Shown here one piece after another: positions 58,725-64,000 of a DNA stretch of 64,000 bases. This DNA comes from Rothia endophytica (lineage in GTDB: Bacteria > Actinomycetota > Actinomycetes > Actinomycetales > Micrococcaceae): contig NZ_CAKMSJ010000001.1 in assembly GCF_928381505.1 (NCBI RefSeq), forward strand, positions 401,911 through 465,910. Reading direction: 5' to 3'. The first letter of the stretch is position 1; each line of letters starts with the position of its first letter. A model generated the notes under the pieces. That model was not told where the DNA came from. It saw only the letters and a list, made by a program, of their open reading frames with translations, and did no database searches. A program made the translations under genes and the position numbers.

Positions 58725-60535
58725 AACCCTCCATTGAGATCCAAGAAGACAAGGTCAATCTCAGCAAAGAAGAAGCACGGCAGGTGCGCCGCCGGTCGGT
58801 AGCTCTTCTGGCAGACATTCTAGCGCCGGTACGCTTACACCTGCTGTTTGCCGTAGTGCTGGTGGTTCTGTCCATGGTGCTCAAAACCGCCATGCCCTGG
58901 ATTATTTCTGAGGCCCTCAACACCACCATTACCCCGCTGATAGCCGGGGACGCCGGGCCCGCCACGCGCTTGGTGCTCATCTACGCCGGTGCGGGGGTAC
59001 TGTCTGCAATCTGCATCTACACCAATATTCTGCTGACCTACAAGATCTCTCAGAGCGCCCTCTACGATCTGCGCCAGCGCATGTTCGACCATTCCCAGAA
59101 ACTGTCCGTCGGTTTCCACGAGACCTACACTTCCGGGCGGGTTACCTCTCGCCTGACCAGCGATCTTGACACCATCCGCCAGTTCCTCGATTCCGGGCTA
59201 TCCGAGCTGGCATCTACGTTGCTGGGCATAATCTTCACCGTAGTTGCGCTTTTCCTCATGGACTGGCGAGCAGGTGTAGCCCTGGCGGTTGCTTTCGTGC
59301 CGGTCTGGTTGCTTACCCTCTGGTTCCGGCGTGCGTCCTCCCTTGCCTACCGCGCCCAGCGGGTAGCGTCCGCCCGCATCATCAGCCGTTTTGCTGAAAC
59401 CTTTACGGGTATTAGGGCAGTCAAGGCTTTCCGTGCTGAGCCACAGGTACGCCGGGACTACGCGGCAGCCGCTGAGGACTACCGCGCACGGGTCATGGAA
59501 TCGGTAAAGGTTCACGGCCTCTACATGCCTACTCTTCAAGCTCTCGGAAACACTTTCGTTGCAGCAGTGCTGGTGATTGGTGGCTACGCGGTCCTCGGCG
59601 GTTCTATGCAGGTGGGTACTCTGCTGGCACTGGTGATTTATGCCAACCGGGTTTTTGAGCCGATTTTTATGCTCTCCGAGTTCTACAACATGTTCCAATC
59701 GGCGGTGTCTGCTCTTGAGAAGGTCTCCGGTTTCTTGGCGGAAAAGCCCCAGGTTCGTGAGCCTGAACATCCGGCGCAGCGCCTCGCTCCTGCCCAGGGC
59801 CACCTGGTCTTTGACGGGGTGGAGTTCGAGTACTTGGATGGCACACCCGCCCTACACCGCCTCAGTGCGCAGGTTCCTGCCGGTCAACACTTGGCACTGG
59901 TGGGCGCCACGGGTGCAGGTAAGTCAACTATCGCTAAGCTGGTTGCCCGTTTTTACGATGTAACCACCGGTTCTATCAGCCTGGACGGGGTGGACGTGCG
60001 GCAGCTGTCGGATGCGCAGCTACGCCGGGAAGTGGTGATGGTAACCCAGGAGGCCTATCTTTTCGAGGGCACTGTTGCAGACAACATCCGTCTGGGTGAT
60101 CCTACCGCCACTGATGAGCAGGTGCACGAGGCTGCCCGCATGGTGGGAGCCTATGATTTCATCATGTCTTTACCCCAGGGGTTTGATACCAATCTGGCCA
60201 AGCGCGGCGGGCGGGTCTCTGCGGGTCAGCGGCAACTGATTTCTTTTGCCCGTGCTTTCTTAGCAGACCCTGCGGTACTTATTTTGGACGAGGCAACCGC
60301 ATCACTGGATATCCCAACGGAACAGCTGGTGCAACGGGGTCTTGAGACTCTACTGGCGGGGCGCACCTCCCTGGTGATTGCCCACCGGCTTTCAACGGTG
60401 CTCAGTGCTGATCGCATCTGGGTAGTGGACGCCGGGCGCGTGGTAGAGGACGGCTCGCCCCGTGACCTGGTAGCACGCGGGGGACGCTTTGCCCTCATGG
60501 TGGGCGCCTGGGAGGAAAGCAACGCGGTGAGCTAG
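58721..60535 (+). CDS. ABC exporter half, canonical ATP site
   Basis: 604 residues with six helices (about 35-320). VGATGAGKSTIAKLVARFYD is Walker A, GRVSAGQRQLISFARAF a signature with SAGQ instead of SGGQ, and AVLILDEATASLDIP Walker B followed by the catalytic Glu. The four-base overlap with the upstream half (58721-58724) couples the two. A canonical site therefore forms from this Walker set and the LSGGQ of the partner, and a degenerate one from the partner Walker set and this SAGQ. Function: export, substrate unknown. Confidence 0.92.
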   Translation: MKPSIEIQEDKVNLSKEEARQVRRRSVALLADILAPVRLHLLFAVVLVVLSMVLKTAMPWIISEALNTTITPLIAGDAGPATRLVLIYAGAGVLSAICIYTNILLTYKISQSALYDLRQRMFDHSQKLSVGFHETYTSGRVTSRLTSDLDTIRQFLDSGLSELASTLLGIIFTVVALFLMDWRAGVALAVAFVPVWLLTLWFRRASSLAYRAQRVASARIISRFAETFTGIRAVKAFRAEPQVRRDYAAAAEDYRARVMESVKVHGLYMPTLQALGNTFVAAVLVIGGYAVLGGSMQVGTLLALVIYANRVFEPIFMLSEFYNMFQSAVSALEKVSGFLAEKPQVREPEHPAQRLAPAQGHLVFDGVEFEYLDGTPALHRLSAQVPAGQHLALVGATGAGKSTIAKLVARFYDVTTGSISLDGVDVRQLSDAQLRREVVMVTQEAYLFEGTVADNIRLGDPTATDEQVHEAARMVGAYDFIMSLPQGFDTNLAKRGGRVSAGQRQLISFARAFLADPAVLILDEATASLDIPTEQLVQRGLETLLAGRTSLVIAHRLSTVLSADRIWVVDAGRVVEDGSPRDLVARGGRFALMVGAWEESNAVS

Positions 60536-60737
60536 GTTTTGGGCAGCGGTAGTTTTATGGGTGTCCACCTAGTGATCGCCCAATGAAACTAACCCTGCCT
60601 AAAACTGCGTGTCACAGACCGACCTGCCGCCTTGGTTGATTCTATGGGCTGGGTTACAGTTGAAGATAGGCAACGCTGGTCAATGACGCCCAGCGCTGCT
60701 ATCACACACACTCTTCACTACTGCCCTTGGAGCCCCC

Positions 60738-63644
60738 GTGAGCGTTATAACCTCAGCCGAAGCCCTAGCCCACTCCCACACACCAGAGCTACAAGCTCTG
60801 GCGGAAACATTGCGGGGTAAGCAGCAAGCAGATTTCTTCTCAGACAGCACCACCGACCGCCTCGCCATGGCACACGATGCCTCCCACTATCTTTTGGTAC
60901 CCGGCGCAGTGGTACGGCCCGAGTCAGCAGCTGACATCGGCAAAATCTTTGCCAGTGCAGCCCGCCACGGTGTTCCCCTCACTTTTCGCTCCGGGGGCAC
61001 CTCCCTCTCAGGGCAGGCAAGCACCGACGGTCTGTTGATAGATACCCGCAGAAACTTCCGCGGTATTGAGGTGTTGGACGGCGGCAAGCGGGTGCGCGTT
61101 CAACCTGGTGCCACCGTCCAAGCGGTCAACGCCCGTCTGGCACCCTACGGGCGCAAGCTGGGGCCGGACCCAGCATCCATCACCGCCTGTACCATCGGCG
61201 GCGTGGTTGCCAATAACTCGTCGGGCATGTCCTCCGGCACCGAGTTCAACACTTACAACACCCTGGATTCTCTCGTTGTGGTACTGCCCTCGGGCACCGT
61301 CATTAACACCGCCGATGCGGACGCAGACGCCCAGCTAGCCGCCAAAGAGCCAGACCTGCACGAGGGTCTACTGCGCCTGCGACGCCGCATCGTGGATAAC
61401 CCGGCGTCCGTGGCGAAAATCGAGCAGCAGTTCTCCATGAAGAACACCATGGGCTACGGCCTTAACTCCTTTTTGGACTACGAGGTTCCGGTCAAGATTC
61501 TGGAACACCTGCTCGTAGGCTCCGAGGGCACCCTGGGCTTCATTGCCTCAGCCACCTACCGTACCCTGCCCGTGCTGCCGGCAGTCTCCACCGGCCTGCT
61601 GACCTTTGATAATCTCATCGACGCCACCAATACCATTCCCGCTCTGGTGGCAGCAGGCATGGCAACGGCAGAGCTCCTCGATGCAACCTCCATTCGCGTA
61701 GCCCAGCGCAGTGGCCAGGTGCCGGCATCACTTGCCGCCATTGACGTCAAAGACCATGCCACTCTGCTGGTCGAATTCCAGGGCACCAGTAGCGAAGAAC
61801 TGGCAGACAAAGAGGCGGCAGCTGCCCCCATGCTGTCTTCCCTGGGCACCGTTCTACCTTTCAGCATGACCACGGACGCCGCCGAACGAGACCTGCTCTG
61901 GGCAGCCCGCCGAGGCCTCTACACCACGGTAGCCGGCAACCGCCCCAGCGGCACCAACGCCCTGTTAGAAGACGTAGTGGTACCGGTCGAGCGCTTGGGT
62001 TCAACCTGCCAGGATCTCTCGGCCCTCTTTGACCAGCACGGCTATCAGGATTCAGTAATTTTCGGCCATGCCAAGGACGGCAACATCCACTTCATGCTCA
62101 ACGAGCAGTTCCGCGACGCTGCTCTGCTGAAACGCTATGAAGCCTTCACTGAGGACATGGTGGATCTCATCATTGGTGCTGGCGGCTCCCTGAAGGCTGA
62201 GCACGGCACCGGCCGCATCATGGCGCCCTTTGTCCGCCGCCAGTTTGGCGATGAACTCTACGAGGTCATGTGCGAGCTCAAAGCCCTGGTTGACCCGCGC
62301 GGCATGCTCAACCCCGGCGTCCTGCTCTCTGATGATCCCACCTCTTACGTGCAGAATCTCAAGGTAGCTGAGACGGTTGAAGAAGAAGTGGACCGCTGTG
62401 TGGAGTGTGGCTACTGTGAACCGGTTTGCCCCTCCAAAGACCTGACTCTTACGCCCCGCCAGCGGATCGTCCTCCGCCGGGAAATTCAGGCAGCCGAAGC
62501 CGAAGGCAACAGCCAGCTGGCCCAGCAACTGCGCGCAGACTACGATTACGCCGGGGTGCAGACCTGCGCCGTGGACGGCATGTGTCTGACCCGCTGCCCC
62601 ATGCATATTGATACCGGTGAGCTGGTGCGCAGGCTTCGCAGTGAAAACCAGAATAAGCTGGCGGCTACCGGCTGGAAACTTGCGGCTAAAAACTGGGGTG
62701 CTGTGGACGCAGGGGCCGGCAAAGCGCTGAACCTCGCTAAGGCTCTCCCTTTCCCTGCGGTCCAAAACGTCACCAAGGTGGCCCGCTCTCTGGTGGGTGA
62801 CGATATGGTGCCTCTCTATAAGAAACACCTCTCCGGCGGGGGAGCCCGCCGCCACCCCCATGCTGATGAGGCAGCCGAGATCGTTTTCTTCCCCGCCTGT
62901 GTCAATGCCATGTTCGGTGGGGTCGATAAAAACGGCGCTGACACCACCCTTAACGCCACCGCAGCCTTCACTGCACTCTGCGAGCGCGCGGGTGTACACT
63001 ACACGGTGCCCGAGGGTATCGGTGAACTCTGTTGCGGCACTCCCTGGAAGTCCAAGGGTTATACCGGTGGATACGCCATTATGCGCGATAAGGTGCTCAC
63101 TGCCCTCTTGGAAGCCACGGACGGCGGGCGTCTACCGGTGGTCTGTGATGCTTCATCCTGCACCGAGGGGCTGCTAACGATGCAGCAGAAGGTTGCCGCC
63201 GCTGTAGACAGCCAGCAGGGGCGCAGCCGGGTGCCGGGTGAGCCCGACTTCTCCCGTATTGTCTTCGTTGACTCGGTAGAGTTCGCCGCCGACCGTCTAC
63301 TTCCCCAATTGGCCGTTACGGCCCCCATCGCTTCTCTTGCCCTGCACCCCACCTGCTCTATCACCCATCTGGGTTTGCAGAGCCGCATGGTGCAGATTGC
63401 TGAGGCTATCTCGCCGGATGCCGTGGTACCGGCTGCCTGGGGTTGCTGTGGTTATGCCGGGGACAGGGGTATGTTGCACCCCGAGCTGACGGCCAGCGCT
63501 ACCGCCGCTGAAGCCGCAGAGGTCAACCAGCGCACCTTTGCTGCCTACGCCTCAACCAACCGCACCTGCGAGCAGGGTATGACGGAGGCGACCGGGCACA
63601 GCTACCAGAACATCCTGCAGCTGCTGGAGCAGGCAACCCGATAG
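60738..63644 (+). CDS. FAD-linked oxidase with Fe-S domains (D-lactate dehydrogenase-like)
   Basis: 968-residue fusion. Residues 45-260 form the FAD-binding PCMH-type domain (FRSGGTSLSGQASTDGLLIDTRRNF), 270-530 the linked oxidase C-terminal domain with HGTGRIMAPF. Then two 4Fe-4S sites, CVECGYCEPVCP (about 552) and CAVDGMCLTRCP (about 611), and two CCG-like cysteine motifs (CCGTPWKSKGY, CCGYAGDRGM) of heterodisulfide-reductase type at the end. This arrangement is that of Dld/GlcD-GlcF-type fused lactate or glycolate dehydrogenases feeding electrons to quinone. The 202-base upstream gap shows no gene. GTG 60738 follows GGAG. Confidence 0.9.
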   Translation: MSVITSAEALAHSHTPELQALAETLRGKQQADFFSDSTTDRLAMAHDASHYLLVPGAVVRPESAADIGKIFASAARHGVPLTFRSGGTSLSGQASTDGLLIDTRRNFRGIEVLDGGKRVRVQPGATVQAVNARLAPYGRKLGPDPASITACTIGGVVANNSSGMSSGTEFNTYNTLDSLVVVLPSGTVINTADADADAQLAAKEPDLHEGLLRLRRRIVDNPASVAKIEQQFSMKNTMGYGLNSFLDYEVPVKILEHLLVGSEGTLGFIASATYRTLPVLPAVSTGLLTFDNLIDATNTIPALVAAGMATAELLDATSIRVAQRSGQVPASLAAIDVKDHATLLVEFQGTSSEELADKEAAAAPMLSSLGTVLPFSMTTDAAERDLLWAARRGLYTTVAGNRPSGTNALLEDVVVPVERLGSTCQDLSALFDQHGYQDSVIFGHAKDGNIHFMLNEQFRDAALLKRYEAFTEDMVDLIIGAGGSLKAEHGTGRIMAPFVRRQFGDELYEVMCELKALVDPRGMLNPGVLLSDDPTSYVQNLKVAETVEEEVDRCVECGYCEPVCPSKDLTLTPRQRIVLRREIQAAEAEGNSQLAQQLRADYDYAGVQTCAVDGMCLTRCPMHIDTGELVRRLRSENQNKLAATGWKLAAKNWGAVDAGAGKALNLAKALPFPAVQNVTKVARSLVGDDMVPLYKKHLSGGGARRHPHADEAAEIVFFPACVNAMFGGVDKNGADTTLNATAAFTALCERAGVHYTVPEGIGELCCGTPWKSKGYTGGYAIMRDKVLTALLEATDGGRLPVVCDASSCTEGLLTMQQKVAAAVDSQQGRSRVPGEPDFSRIVFVDSVEFAADRLLPQLAVTAPIASLALHPTCSITHLGLQSRMVQIAEAISPDAVVPAAWGCCGYAGDRGMLHPELTASATAAEAAEVNQRTFAAYASTNRTCEQGMTEATGHSYQNILQLLEQATR

Positions 63645-63683
63645 AGCACGCATGCTGATAAGCGCGGCCCCGGCAAGTTGGCA

Positions 63684-63707
63684 GTGCGGGATATGCTCTT
63701 CCCGCAC
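63684..63707 (+). terminator. Hairpin after the D-lactate-dehydrogenase-like gene
   Basis: GTGCGGGA and TCCCGCAC with an 8-base loop, 40 bases past the stop. No T-run follows, so an intrinsic terminator is not certain. The rest of the 160-base gap before the tRNA shows a TAGGCT box at 63780. Confidence 0.35.
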
Positions 63708-63804
63708 CTCCTCAGCGGCTAGTAGCAAGGCCGGGTTTTGCGTCCTAGCAGGCGGAGCGTTATTATTGAACAGTTGCCCTAGGCTCAAAAACCGAAGCAA
63801 CTAT

Positions 63805-63878
63805 CGGGATGTGGCGCAGCTTGGTAGCGCGCGTCGTTCGGGACGACGAGGTCGCAGGTTCAAATCCTGTCATCCCGA
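63805..63878 (+). tRNA. tRNA-Pro (anticodon CGG)
   Basis: Complete cloverleaf of 74 bases. Acceptor CGGGATG pairs with CATCCCG; D arm GCGC-AGCTTGGTA-GCGC; anticodon arm CGTCG-TTCGGGA-CGACG with anticodon CGG; T arm GCAGG-TTCAAAT-CCTGT; discriminator A. CCA is not encoded. Confidence 0.95.
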
Positions 63879-63883
63879 CAAAT

Positions 63884-63915
63884 AGCCCCGGAACTCAGCA
63901 GAGTTCCGGGGCTTT
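63884..63915 (+). terminator. Terminator after tRNA-Pro
   Basis: AGCCCCGGAACTC pairs perfectly with GAGTTCCGGGGCT around AGCA and is followed by TTTG. Confidence 0.85.
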
Positions 63916-64000
63916 GTCGTACCTGGCCGGCAATGGAGACGCAGCCGGTGCCCTTGCGCCAGCTGGCTCGGGGCTGGCGTGAATTGCCGTGGTGAAGAAG
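63916..64000 (+). repeat. Probable third copy of the hairpin repeat, cut by window end
   Basis: CAGCC (63942-63946) and GGCTG (63972-63976) with a 25-base loop are followed by GCGTGAATTGCC, which matches the conserved string after the same stem in copies 1 and 2 except for one missing G. The left part does not align clearly and the right part lies outside the window, so membership is probable only. Confidence 0.4.

Noticed and set aside
62052..62999. Minus-strand open frame of 315 codons within the D-lactate-dehydrogenase-like gene
   Set aside because: Fully antisense to a gene with clear domains; no ribosome site or family signature.
1..64000. Biosynthetic cluster, prophage or defence island
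   Set aside because: Apart from the exonuclease-BRCT gene and the PadR cassette, the genes are housekeeping or conserved actinobacterial families; no phage, restriction or toxin-antitoxin signature was found.

Overview
The window reads as chromosomal DNA of a high-GC Gram-positive bacterium of the Micrococcaceae, most like Rothia. Supporting signs are the small actinobacterial proteins bS22, DUF4229 and DUF4177, an actinobacterial Tad pilus locus, a MarP-type membrane protease, a GlxR-like Crp regulator, many genes with a leaderless layout (a TANNNT -10 box 6-7 bases before the start codon), and frequent GTG/TTG starts. The genus is inference; the phylum is well supported. I recognise no phage, insertion sequence or CRISPR array.

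Left part (1-24 kb): the end of a PutP Na+/proline symporter; menaquinone genes menB, menE and menA with a DEDD exonuclease-BRCT gene and two small membrane proteins between them; a PadR/HAAS membrane-protein cassette bounded by look-alike terminators; a cytochrome c maturation operon (resA-ccdA-resB-ccsB) with a phosphatase and a glutaredoxin; ribosomal protein bS22; two adjacent transcription regulators with very long charged tails; acuC; a KtrB/KtrA potassium system; a highly structured intergenic region that may encode a small RNA; then proC, a TIM-barrel isomerase and ppx. Much of this follows the gene neighbourhood known from Mycobacterium tuberculosis around Rv0496-Rv0548.

Right part (24-64 kb): topA, two FMN-binding split-barrel proteins, a methyltransferase, a decayed DNA glycosylase gene, trhO, an MrfA-type helicase, a Tad/Flp pilus cluster without an ssd/tadZ gene, a family A DNA polymerase, a CoA-type NUDIX hydrolase with nth, acs, aroQ, an amino acid permease, marP, crp, NUDIX/ridA, DUF4177, ponA2-like PBP, a metallophosphoesterase, an FAD protein, a heterodimeric ABC exporter, a D-lactate-dehydrogenase-like flavo/Fe-S protein and tRNA-Pro(CGG). 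This order parallels M. tuberculosis Rv3646c-Rv3683.

The most striking unexplained element is a dispersed intergenic repeat of about 160-170 bp, at 24196-24355 and 42138-42307, with a probable third partial copy at the right edge. The copies keep the same fold (a 21-27 bp outer stem with an A/G mismatch at the same place, then three inner hairpins) while the stem sequences differ in a compensating way, which is the signature of a structured RNA or a hairpin-type mobile element. Its function is unknown.
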